Shown here piece by piece: positions 1 to 5,549 of a stretch of DNA of 5,669 bases; positions within the stretch are counted from its first letter, which is position 1; each line of letters opens with the position of its first letter. The notes under the pieces were generated by a model. That model searched no databases, was not told where the DNA came from, and saw only the letters and a program-made list of their open reading frames with translations. The position numbers and the translations under genes are program-made. This stretch comes from Actinomycetota bacterium (lineage in GTDB: Bacteria; Actinomycetota; Acidimicrobiia; Spongiisociales; ZC4RG35). The DNA lies in NCBI GenBank assembly GCA_019347585.1, contig JAHWLC010000083.1, forward strand, positions 1 to 5,669, read 5' to 3'.

Positions 1-826
1 GCTCTGGGTGGCTCTGATCACGGCGATCCGGGCAGTCAGCCCGGTGATGCCCTTCCTCACCGAGCGCCTGTGGCGGGTCCTCGTCGCCGCCCCTTGCCCC
101 GGTGCCCCCGACTCGGTCCATCTCGCCGGCTGGCCTTCCTCACCAGGGCCGAGGGACGAGGCGCTGCTCGCCGAGATGGCTGCCACCAGGCAGGTGGTGG
201 AAGTGGGCAGGAGGGCGCGGGGCGAAGCCGGTGTGAAGCTGAGACAACCCCTGCGGGTGGCATTGGTCAGGGGCGGCGACCGCGCTCGGGGCCACCTCGA
301 CGTCATCCGCGACGAGTTGCGGGTCAAAGAGGTCCGCTTCGACGTGGACACCGAGGTGGAGGTGACCATCAAGCCCGACTTCTCCAAGGCCGGGCCCAGG
401 CTCGGGCCCAAGGTGAAGGAGGTCGCCGCCGCCCTGGAGCGAGGCGATTACGAAGAGCGAGACGGGAAGGTGGTCGCAGCGGGCGAGGAGCTGAGCCCGG
501 AGGAAGTGATTCGCTCGGAGCGTCCCGTCCTCGAAGGCTGGGCCGTGGCCCACGAGGGCGGAGTGAGCGTGGCGGTGGACCCGACGCTGGACGACGAGCT
601 GATCTTGGAGGGAAAGACGCTGGAGCTGATCAGGGTGGTGAACGATCTTCGCAAGCAGGAGGGACTCGAGCTGACCGATCGCATCGAGCTACGCCTGCCC
701 GCCGAGCACGCCGAGATCACCGAGCGACACCGGGACTGGATCGCCGCCGAAGTCCTCGCCACCTCGGTTCGGATCGACGAGACGCTGAAGACGCCGGAGC
801 TGGAGGCGGTCCCCGCCTGGAGCTAG
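1..826 (+). CDS. ileS: Isoleucyl-tRNA synthetase, C-terminal part (5' end outside window)
   Basis: Charges tRNA-Ile with isoleucine in the cytoplasm. Only the last 274 codons are visible (frame starts at base 2); the HIGH and KMSKS catalytic motifs lie upstream of the window. The visible part begins in the anticodon-binding helical domain (MPFLTERLWRVL, then SVHLAGWP) and continues into the C-terminal domain, with VVEVGRRARGEAGVKLRQPL, the segment KPDFSKAGPRLGPKVKEVAAAL, and LELIRVVNDLRKQEGLELTDRIEL near the end. These are typical of IleS rather than ValS or LeuS. The tail has no cysteine cluster for the C-terminal zinc finger of E. coli-type IleS1, which points to the eukaryote-like IleS2 class. 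The family as a whole is often less sensitive to mupirocin, but the residues that decide this are not in view. The gene ends in TAG, 7 bases from the stop of the oppositely oriented divIVA. Streptomyces also has ileS beside divIVA, as I recall in the same orientation. Confidence 0.93.
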   Translation, partial: LWVALITAIRAVSPVMPFLTERLWRVLVAAPCPGAPDSVHLAGWPSSPGPRDEALLAEMAATRQVVEVGRRARGEAGVKLRQPLRVALVRGGDRARGHLDVIRDELRVKEVRFDVDTEVEVTIKPDFSKAGPRLGPKVKEVAAALERGDYEERDGKVVAAGEELSPEEVIRSERPVLEGWAVAHEGGVSVAVDPTLDDELILEGKTLELIRVVNDLRKQEGLELTDRIELRLPAEHAEITERHRDWIAAEVLATSVRIDETLKTPELEAVPAWS

Positions 827-833
827 TTACGGC

Positions 834-1505
834 TCAGGGGAGGGAGTCTTCGTCCTCCTCGTCTTCCTCCTCGTCTGCGTCCTCGCCTTCTTCTTCGTCG
901 GGCTCGTCCTCATCGAAGAGACTGTCCTCGGCAGGCTCCTCACCTTCCCCGACGTCGCCACTGGCGGCGACCGTTGCCTCGGCGTCTTCGTCCCCCCCGG
1001 TGCCGTAGGCCTGACCCGACTCGGCGACCTCGCCGGCGACCAGGGCGTCCATCTCGTCGAGCTTGTCGGCGACCGCAGTGGCGAGGAGAGCGAGCTGGGT
1101 GCGGATGTTGGAGACGTGCTCGGACAACGCCTGCATCTCCGCCTCGGCCTGGGCCTTTTTCGAGTCGCGCTCGGCGACGAACTCCTCGGCCTGTTCCTGA
1201 GCCTCTGTGATCAGCCGGTCCGCCTCTTCTTTTGCGTTGGCCAGGGCGCGGTCGGCGTCGTCTCGGGCCGCGGCGAGTATCTGGTCCGCCGCCGACTGGG
1301 CCGCGATCAAGGCCCGGCCCACCGCGCTCTCGTCAGCCACGGGCTCAGGTGACTTGGCTGCCGAGGAGCGGGCCTCGGCGAGCTCCTCCTGGAGGTCGCG
1401 GATGCTGGACACCACCTCATCGAGGAAGTCGTCCACCTCGTCGAGGTCGTAGCCGCGGAGGGCCGTGGAGAAGGTCTTCTGTTCGATGTCCGAAGGCGTC
1501 AACAT
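834..1505 (-). CDS. divIVA: DivIVA/Wag31-type polar growth and division scaffold protein
   Basis: Coiled-coil protein that binds curved membrane at poles and septa and recruits wall-growth factors; in actinobacteria it is the essential Wag31/DivIVA that directs tip growth. The protein has 223 residues. The N-terminal membrane-binding domain is clear: LTPSDIEQKTFSTALRGYD (2-20), then LDEVDDFLDEVV (21-32). L16-R17 sits where B. subtilis has the membrane-inserting F17-R18. A coiled coil follows at about 20-47; a linker (48-62) leads to a long Ala/Glu/Asp/Lys-rich helix (about 63-157). The tail from 171 is extremely acidic: 25 of the 35 residues 186-220 are Asp or Glu and 211-220 are all acidic. 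The ATG is preceded by AAAGGG, 8 bases away, inside a tiny AGGG-TTT-CCCT hairpin. A 59-base gap with a candidate promoter separates it from yggT, so it probably has transcription of its own. The family assignment is firm; the role of the tail is unknown. Confidence 0.95.
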   Translation of the reverse strand: MLTPSDIEQKTFSTALRGYDLDEVDDFLDEVVSSIRDLQEELAEARSSAAKSPEPVADESAVGRALIAAQSAADQILAAARDDADRALANAKEEADRLITEAQEQAEEFVAERDSKKAQAEAEMQALSEHVSNIRTQLALLATAVADKLDEMDALVAGEVAESGQAYGTGGDEDAEATVAASGDVGEGEEPAEDSLFDEDEPDEEEGEDADEEEDEEDEDSLP

Positions 1506-1532
1506 GAGGGAAACCCTTTCAGCTCCGCGGCC

Positions 1533-1561
1533 AGGTTACGAATCCGCCGCCCCATCGCCAA
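1533..1561 (-). promoter_or_regulatory. Candidate housekeeping-sigma promoter of divIVA
   Basis: In the yggT-divIVA gap the minus strand reads TTGGCG (1561-1556), a 17-base spacer, then TAACCT (1538-1533). The -35 matches TTGACA at 4 of 6 positions, and the -10 fits the TANNNT pattern common in actinobacterial promoters. A transcript starting about 7 bases past the -10 would have a leader of about 20 bases before the divIVA ATG. The placement and exact 17-base spacing favour it, but the hexamers are not strong and no experiment is available here. Confidence 0.4.
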
Positions 1562-1564
1562 GCA

Positions 1565-1822
1565 TCACAGGAGCGCGATGATGATCTGGATCCCGATCAG
1601 CAGGATGATCGGCGACAGGTCGAGGGCTCCGCCTCCGATCCTGATCGGGGGCACGACACGGCGGATGGGGAGGATCACCGGGTAGATGATGCGGTCGAGA
1701 AACGCCTGGAACCTGGCCAGCGGGTGGGTGGCGGACACCGGGATCCAGGAGAGGATCACCCAGGCGAACACCGCATAGAAGTAGAGAGTCAGGACGAGGA
1801 CGATCAGGTCGAGGAGGTTCAC
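1565..1822 (-). CDS. yggT: YggT/YlmG family small membrane protein
   Basis: Small integral membrane protein of the YggT (YlmG) family, whose genes sit beside sepF in many Gram-positive bacteria. The biochemical role is not settled: family members have been linked to division, to osmotic or potassium tolerance, and to nucleoid placement in chloroplasts. The 85 residues show a first membrane segment at about 3-27, the family loop YPVILPIRRVVPPIRIGG (47-64), the conserved LDLSP (67-71), and a second membrane segment at about 67-85 that runs to the very end. The start is GTG, 3 bases after the sepF stop, and no good ribosome binding site precedes it; a short perfect hairpin occupies that place instead. 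Translation is therefore probably coupled to sepF. Length and motifs are normal for the family. Confidence 0.92.
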   Translation of the reverse strand: MNLLDLIVLVLTLYFYAVFAWVILSWIPVSATHPLARFQAFLDRIIYPVILPIRRVVPPIRIGGGALDLSPIILLIGIQIIIALL

Positions 1823-1825
1823 CGG

Positions 1826-2353
1826 TCAGTCGAGCTCGTCGAGCTCGTAGGCTCCCAGCGAGGCGAGACGACGCTTCTCCTCCCGATTGAGGGTGACCCG
1901 GGGCGGGAGCACCAGGACCAGGCCGTCCCCCACTTTGCGCATGGTGCCGTCCAGGGCGTATATGAGCCCGGAAGCGAAGTCGACGACACGACGCACCAGC
2001 TCGGAGTCGGTCTGCCGCATGTCCATGACCACTGGTGTCCGGGCCCTCACCCGGTCGGCGAGCACCCGGGCGTCTGCGAACTCCTCGACGAGGAGGATGT
2101 CCGCCCGCACTTCGATCGGGGTCACCAGCCCGGTGGGGGGGAGATCGGCACGGGCCTGCGGCCTGGTGGCCGCTCTCGAGGTTGGCGGGGGCTCCACCCG
2201 CCTCCCCTCGGGGATGATGTCCACGTTTCCCCGCCGCTGATACCCCGAGGGCTCGGACGATGCCGCGTTGAACCCGGGCTCCTGGTCTGCGTCGATCTCG
2301 TCCTCGTCGACGAGGCCCAGGTACACGAGTGCTTTCGAGAAGAGTGAAGACAT
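1826..2353 (-). CDS. sepF: Cell division protein SepF (FtsZ membrane anchor)
   Basis: Binds the C-terminal peptide of FtsZ and tethers the Z-ring to the membrane; in actinobacteria, which lack FtsA, it is the main anchor. The protein has 175 residues. The N-terminal amphipathic helix is MSSLFSKALVYLGL (1-14), followed by an acidic then Pro/Arg-rich flexible linker (about 15-75) and the SepF core (about 76-152): PIEVRADILLVEEFADA, VVMDMRQTD, RRVVDFASGLIYALDGTMRKVGDGLVLVLP. A charged helix ends the protein with YELDELD. The ATG at 2353 has AGGAG 7 bases upstream and places the membrane helix at residue 1, so longer in-frame versions upstream are not needed. It lies 14 bases after the yggS stop and 3 bases before yggT. 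Its presence three genes after ftsZ fits the direct SepF-FtsZ contact. Confidence 0.96.
   Translation of the reverse strand: MSSLFSKALVYLGLVDEDEIDADQEPGFNAASSEPSGYQRRGNVDIIPEGRRVEPPPTSRAATRPQARADLPPTGLVTPIEVRADILLVEEFADARVLADRVRARTPVVMDMRQTDSELVRRVVDFASGLIYALDGTMRKVGDGLVLVLPPRVTLNREEKRRLASLGAYELDELD
1831..1847 (-). repeat. Perfect short hairpin at the sepF 3' end, in front of yggT
   Basis: The minus strand reads CGAGCTCGACGAGCTCG, which folds as a 7-base-pair GC-rich stem with a GAC loop. It encodes the ELDELD end of SepF, ends 2 bases before the sepF stop codon and 8 bases before the yggT GTG, exactly where a ribosome binding site would lie. No T-run follows, so it is not a terminator. It may hold yggT translation low unless ribosomes finishing sepF open it, or it may simply follow from the repeated Glu-Leu-Asp codons. 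Confidence 0.4.
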
Positions 2354-2360
2354 CCCACCG

Positions 2361-2365
2361 CTCCT
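2361..2365 (-). promoter_or_regulatory. Ribosome binding site that fixes the sepF start
   Basis: AGGAG on the minus strand, 7 bases before the ATG at 2353. It supports this ATG over any upstream start in the same open frame. The site lies in the 14-base gap after yggS, so sepF can be started independently as well as by read-on ribosomes. Confidence 0.6.
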
Positions 2366-2367
2366 GA

Positions 2368-3021
2368 TCAGGTTCTGGGGCCAAAGATAGCCCGTCCGAG
2401 CCTGATGATCGAAGCACCTTCCTCGACGGCGACCTCGAAGTCGTCGCTCATCCCCATGGACAGCTCCACGATCCCGGAGTGGTCGGCCCCAACCTGGTGG
2501 CGCAGCCGCCGCATCTCGGCGAAGTAGGGGCGGCTGTCGTCGGGCCGGTCGGGAGCCGGAGGGAGGCTCATCAAGCCCAGCACCTGGAGACCCATGCCCT
2601 TCAGCAATCCCACCGTCTCGTGGAGCTCCCCCGGGGCCACCCCCGACTTCTGCTCCTCGTCGCCGATGTCGACCTGCACCAGGACCGGCGGCGGGAGACC
2701 GGGACCTTTCAACCACGCCTTGGCCAGCGACCGCCGGTCCATCGAGTGGAGAAGATGGGTGTGCGGCCTCACCAGGGACGCCTTGTTCGACTGCAGGGCA
2801 CCCACGAAATGCCAGCGGATGTCGTCGGGGAGCCGGCTCGCCTTCCTCGCCATCTCCTTGGCCCGGTTCTCCCCGAAATCGCGGTGGCCCCTCTCATAGA
2901 CGGCCATCACCTCCTCCGGTGTCTTTGTCTTCGACACAGCCACCACGGTGATCTCTTCCGGATCCCTCCCCACCCGGGCGGCGGCAGCCTCCACCCGCGA
3001 CATCACCTCTTCGTAGCTCAC
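2368..3021 (-). CDS. yggS: YggS/YlmE pyridoxal phosphate homeostasis protein
   Basis: PLP-binding protein of the YggS/PROSC family, with the alanine-racemase-like barrel fold but no known catalytic activity. It buffers pyridoxal 5'-phosphate and affects amino-acid and vitamin B6 balance in the cytoplasm. The protein has 217 residues. The PLP lysine is K31 in VVAVSKTKTPEEV; other family blocks are FGENRAKE (49-56), WHFVGALQSNK (70-80), VQVDIGDEEQKSGV (115-128), GLMSLPP (149-155), ELSMGMSDDFEVAVEEGA (186-203) and RLGRAIFG (207-214). I take the GTG at 3021, which overlaps the pgeF stop as GTGA and gives the usual family length. An ATG six codons on (3003) is the alternative. Upstream in-frame sequence to 3525 is the shadow of pgeF. 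Its place between pgeF and sepF matches ylmE of B. subtilis and Rv2148c of M. tuberculosis. Confidence 0.95.
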   Translation of the reverse strand: MSYEEVMSRVEAAAARVGRDPEEITVVAVSKTKTPEEVMAVYERGHRDFGENRAKEMARKASRLPDDIRWHFVGALQSNKASLVRPHTHLLHSMDRRSLAKAWLKGPGLPPPVLVQVDIGDEEQKSGVAPGELHETVGLLKGMGLQVLGLMSLPPAPDRPDDSRPYFAEMRRLRHQVGADHSGIVELSMGMSDDFEVAVEEGASIIRLGRAIFGPRT

Positions 3022-3641
3022 GGGAGCCAGCCGATCGCCGCCATCCGGCTCTCGGTCCGCTCCCGCCGATGGCTGAACATTCCGTCGTCGTGAAAGGTGC
3101 ACCGCCCGACGCTCCACACCTTGACATCGTCGAGCTGATCTCGCACCGCTGCCACCAGGTCGACAGAAGTGGTGCCCCATGAGGTCGCGGCCACTCGACC
3201 GGGGAAGATACCGGCGACCTCGTCTCCAACTTCGAAACAGCAGGCTCGGATGCCGGGACCGATGCTGGCTCGGTGAGGTGACGCCCCGCCCGCAGTCATC
3301 GCCCCCCGTAGAGCCGCCACGACTCCGGCGGCGGCTCCCCGCCATCCGGCGTGGGCCACTCCCACTGCTCCTCGGGCATGGAGCACCACGCCGAGACAGT
3401 CGGCGGTGAGGATCGCCAGGGGCAGGCCCGGCTCGGTGGTCCAGAGGGCGTCGCCCTCCCCGAGAGCGCCTGGAGAGTTGGCCTCGAAGACCCGGGAGCC
3501 GTGGACCTGCCGGACCGTTGCCCACTCCGGGGAGATGCCCAGAGAGGAGCTGACCGCCCGGCGCGCCTCGAGGTCCTTTCCGACGTCGCCGTCACCACCG
3601 TCGGTGAATGCGGCCCCCTCTCGGCCGGGGCCGACGATCAT
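3018..3641 (-). CDS. pgeF: PgeF/YlmD/YfiH family peptidoglycan editing factor (laccase-like fold)
   Basis: Member of the YfiH/YlmD family (old label: multicopper polyphenol oxidase). E. coli PgeF removes L-Ser wrongly built into the peptidoglycan precursor in place of L-Ala; related proteins act on purine nucleosides. The metal-site and family motifs are all present: RQVHGSRV (44-51, His47), [12 protein letters not shown] (78-89, Cys82), [11 protein letters not shown] (93-103, His97), [16 protein letters not shown] (127-142), and at the end [16 protein letters not shown] (179-194). At 207 residues it is shorter than the usual 240 or so: the N-terminal strand region before the histidine motif is compact, with only [12 protein letters not shown] where longer relatives carry an SLNLG segment. 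The ATG overlaps the ftsZ stop as ATGA, and its own GTGA overlap leads into yggS. The substrate in this organism is not known from sequence alone. Confidence 0.93.
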   Translation of the reverse strand: MIVGPGREGAAFTDGGDGDVGKDLEARRAVSSSLGISPEWATVRQVHGSRVFEANSPGALGEGDALWTTEPGLPLAILTADCLGVVLHARGAVGVAHAGWRGAAAGVVAALRGAMTAGGASPHRASIGPGIRACCFEVGDEVAGIFPGRVAATSWGTTSVDLVAAVRDQLDDVKVWSVGRCTFHDDGMFSHRRERTESRMAAIGWLP

Positions 3642-4684
3642 CCCTGGACGAAGCTCGGGATCTCCAGCTCGTCCTCGCTGTCGGGGCGGGGCCGGGTGTC
3701 GGTCATGGTGCCTCGAGCCATCGGGCGGCTGGGACGCCTTCTGTCGAACCCGGCTGCGATCACGGTGACCTTCATCTCCTCGCCGAGGTCGTCGTCGATT
3801 ATGGCCCCGAAGATGATGTCGGCCTCCGAATCGGCGTGGTCGGCAACGACCCTGGCGGCTTCGGTGGCCTCGTGAAGGGTCATCGAGCTCGGCCCGGAGA
3901 CGGAGAGCAGGACGCCTTTGGCTCCGTCCATCGAGCTCTCCAGCATGGGGCTGGCGATGGCACGCTCCGCGGCCTGCCGAGCCCGGTTCTCCCCGGTCGC
4001 CTTGCCGATCCCCATCACGGCCGAGCCTGCCCCGTCCATGATGGTGCGGACGTCGGCGAAATCGACGTTGATGAGGCCGGGTGTGGTGATCAGATCGGTG
4101 ATGCCGGCGACCCCGTTCATGAGGACCTCGTCGGCGAGCCGGAAAGTCTCCGCCATCGGCGACTGCGGGTCGGCGACGTCGAGCAGACGATCGTTGGGTA
4201 TGACGATGAGGGTGTCCACCGCATCTTTCAGGGCCTCGATCCCGGCTTCGGCGTGCGCCGCCCGACGCCTCCCCTCGAATCCGAAGGGACGGGTCACCAC
4301 ACCCACGGTGAGCGCTCCCACGGCGCGGGCCACCTCGGCGACGATCGGAGCGCCGCCGGTGCCGGTGCCGCCCCCCTCTCCTGCGGTGATGAACACCATG
4401 TCCGATCCTTTGAGGACCTCCTCGAGCTCGGCCCGGTGCTCCTCGGCGGCGGCGCGACCGATCTCCGGGTTGGCCCCGGCGCCCAGACCTCTGGTGACCT
4501 CGCGTCCGATGTCCAGCTTCACGTCGGCGTCACTCATCAGCAACGCCTGGGCGTCGGTGTTGAGGGCGATGAACTCGACGCCGCGGACACCCGCCTCCAC
4601 CATGCGGTTGACCGCGTTGACACCACCCCCACCTACACCGATCACCTTGATCACGGCCAGATAGCCGCCACTCGAATTGCTCAC
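3638..4684 (-). CDS. ftsZ: Cell division protein FtsZ
   Basis: Tubulin-like GTPase that polymerises at mid-cell and organises the division machinery. From the chosen start it has 348 residues: [20 protein letters not shown] near the N-terminus (8-27), the GTP signature GGGTGTG (104-110), the nucleotide-contact segment IPNDR (162-166), and the T7 catalytic loop NVDFADV (206-212). The second domain ends near 313 (VTVIAAGF). The linker is only about 25 residues, clearly shorter than in M. tuberculosis FtsZ, and the C-terminal SepF-binding peptide is [11 protein letters not shown]. Starts: GTG 4696, ATG 4687 and GTG 4684 are all in frame. GGAGG at 4694-4690 lies inside the longest version, 2 bases from the ATG, and 5 bases from the last GTG, so 4684 fits best; the ATG remains possible. 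The stop overlaps pgeF by ATGA. There is no ftsA, as expected for actinobacteria. Confidence 0.98.
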   Translation of the reverse strand: MSNSSGGYLAVIKVIGVGGGGVNAVNRMVEAGVRGVEFIALNTDAQALLMSDADVKLDIGREVTRGLGAGANPEIGRAAAEEHRAELEEVLKGSDMVFITAGEGGGTGTGGAPIVAEVARAVGALTVGVVTRPFGFEGRRRAAHAEAGIEALKDAVDTLIVIPNDRLLDVADPQSPMAETFRLADEVLMNGVAGITDLITTPGLINVDFADVRTIMDGAGSAVMGIGKATGENRARQAAERAIASPMLESSMDGAKGVLLSVSGPSSMTLHEATEAARVVADHADSEADIIFGAIIDDDLGEEMKVTVIAAGFDRRRPSRPMARGTMTDTRPRPDSEDELEIPSFVQG

Positions 4685-4685
4685 C

Positions 4686-4694
4686 ATCACCTCC
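4686..4694 (-). promoter_or_regulatory. Extended ribosome binding site of ftsZ
   Basis: GGAGGTGAT on the minus strand matches nine bases of the complement of the 16S rRNA 3' end (AAGGAGGTGATCC). It is the strongest such site in the window; most other genes here have weak or no site. It overlaps two upstream candidate starts (GTG 4696 and ATG 4687) and best serves the GTG at 4684. High FtsZ output is the natural reading. Confidence 0.65.
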
Positions 4695-4724
4695 ACGGGG
4701 AATTCGCGGTCGAAACCTGAACTA

Positions 4725-4760
4725 GAGGTTTACCTTCCCCCGCCGGCGAAGTAAACCCTC
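4725..4760 (-). repeat. Inverted repeat in the ftsQ-ftsZ gap
   Basis: On the plus strand GAGGTTTAC (4725-4733) faces GTAAACCCTC (4751-4760) across a 17-base GC-rich spacer. The arms match over 9 bases with one extra base in the second arm, and the core GGTTTAC/GTAAACC is perfect. In RNA it could form a stem with a possible inner CTTC/GAAG extension. No T-run follows, so it is not a standard terminator. It also overlaps a poor promoter-like pair on the minus strand (TTTACT, 17 bases, TAAACC). An operator for a dimeric regulator or a leader hairpin of ftsZ are both possible; which regulator is unknown. Confidence 0.5.
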
Positions 4761-4776
4761 AATCCCTAACCCTCAA
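4756..4776 (-). repeat. Three tandem heptamers upstream of ftsZ
   Basis: Read on the minus strand from 4776 to 4756: TTGAGGG, TTAGGGA, TTGAGGG. The outer two are identical and the middle one is degenerate. With flanking bases, a 9-base direct repeat (AACCCTCAA on the plus strand) recurs at 4754-4762 and 4768-4776, 14 bases apart. The last heptamer runs into one arm of the adjacent inverted repeat. The block starts 9 bases after the ftsQ stop and is non-coding. It may be a protein-binding array controlling ftsZ; I do not recognise the factor. Confidence 0.5.
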
Positions 4777-4784
4777 GTCGAGGC

Positions 4785-5549
4785 TCAGGGTTGTCCCTCT
4801 TCGTCTCCCTCTGCCGGCGGGGACTGACTGACCGCGGGGTGGGTCGGCGCCACCAGATTGATCTCGGCACCGGGTGGGATCTGCTGGGAGAGCAACGAAG
4901 TCAGGCTCATCGCTTTGGCCGGCATCTCCACGGGGCGGCCCAATCTCACCCGATGACCCAGCAACTCCGCCCACAGCTCTCCGTCCTGGGCGCGGACCAC
5001 GACCCCGTCTCGCAGTCTCGGGGGCAGGGAGTCGATCCACTCCAGGGCCCCCGACAACTCCCTCGCATCGGCGGTCTCGCCGATCTCGGGCAGAATCACT
5101 CTGGGCAGGCTCGAGTCGGGTACTTCCGGCGAGGGGAGGACGCTGCCGTCGACCGAGCGGCGCGCCCAGCCTCCACTGGTCTGGACCCAGGCCAGGGGTT
5201 CGTGCTCGATCACGGCCACCGTCACCCGGTCCGGCCACTGCAACCGCACCGAGGCGTCGAACACCCATGGATCGCGCTCCAGCGCCGCCTCCACCTCCGA
5301 GGCGTCGAGCAAGATCATCGGTGTTCCCACGACCACCCGGTGGCCGGCCAGGACCTCGTAGACCGCCGCCGAGCCTGCCCCCTCGACACTCACCGCGGAA
5401 ACGCTCAACCATGGGGAGAACGCCACCCAGGCCAGGACAGCCACGGGAGCGCTGACGACGAGCAGCCGCAGGAGACGACGGAGGCTCTTCTTGGCCTGGT
5501 CCTCGGCCACCTCCCGCCGGCGCTCCAGGATCCTGGAATGAACTGTCAT
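4785..5549 (-). CDS. ftsQ: Cell division protein FtsQ (DivIB)
   Basis: Bitopic membrane protein that joins FtsL and FtsB and links the Z-ring to septal peptidoglycan synthesis, acting outside the membrane. The protein has 254 residues: a basic cytoplasmic N-terminus (1-26, with RILERRREV and KKSLRR), one membrane segment at about 27-47 (LLRLLVVSAPVAVLAWVAF), a POTRA domain at about 48-117 (VSVEGAGSAAVYEVL, then LDASEVEAALERDPWVFDASVRLQWPDRVTVAVIEHEPLAWV in two adjoining parts), and the FtsQ/DivIB beta domain to about 235. The tail is Pro/Glu-rich and probably disordered. The ATG overlaps the murB stop as ATGA, which fixes the start although its ribosome site is weak. Length and layout are normal for actinobacteria. 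Confidence 0.95.
   Translation of the reverse strand: MTVHSRILERRREVAEDQAKKSLRRLLRLLVVSAPVAVLAWVAFSPWLSVSAVSVEGAGSAAVYEVLAGHRVVVGTPMILLDASEVEAALERDPWVFDASVRLQWPDRVTVAVIEHEPLAWVQTSGGWARRSVDGSVLPSPEVPDSSLPRVILPEIGETADARELSGALEWIDSLPPRLRDGVVVRAQDGELWAELLGHRVRLGRPVEMPAKAMSLTSLLSQQIPPGAEINLVAPTHPAVSQSPPAEGDEEGQP

Noticed and set aside
388..412. Two GGGCCC palindromes in ileS
   Set aside because: They encode conserved Gly-Pro residues with GC-rich codons (AGPRLGPK) and have no feature of a terminator or site.
815..838. GAGC...GCTC as a shared terminator between ileS and divIVA
   Set aside because: Only 4 base pairs with an 8-base loop and no T-run on either strand.
70..1008. Long plus-strand open frame of 312 codons with a poly-serine stretch
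   Set aside because: It is a shifted frame over ileS running on into the antisense of divIVA; the serine run is the complement of the acidic codons of the DivIVA tail.
2354..2716. N-terminal extension of sepF over yggS
   Set aside because: It is a shadow of yggS; the ATG at 2353 has a proper ribosome site and begins with the SepF membrane helix.
3022..3525. N-terminal extension of yggS over pgeF
   Set aside because: The extension is Arg/Ser/Gly-rich shadow sequence without family motifs, and the GTG overlapping the pgeF stop gives the normal YggS length.
3608..4720. Plus-strand open frame of 370 codons opposite ftsZ
   Set aside because: Long antisense frames are expected in GC-rich genes; the translation has no recognisable domain and FtsZ on the other strand is beyond doubt.
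4756..4776. Heptamers as MraZ boxes or a telomere-like repeat
   Set aside because: MraZ boxes are TGGGN-type repeats with about 10-base spacing near mraZ; these units have a 7-base period and a different core. Three units are too few and too internal for a telomere.
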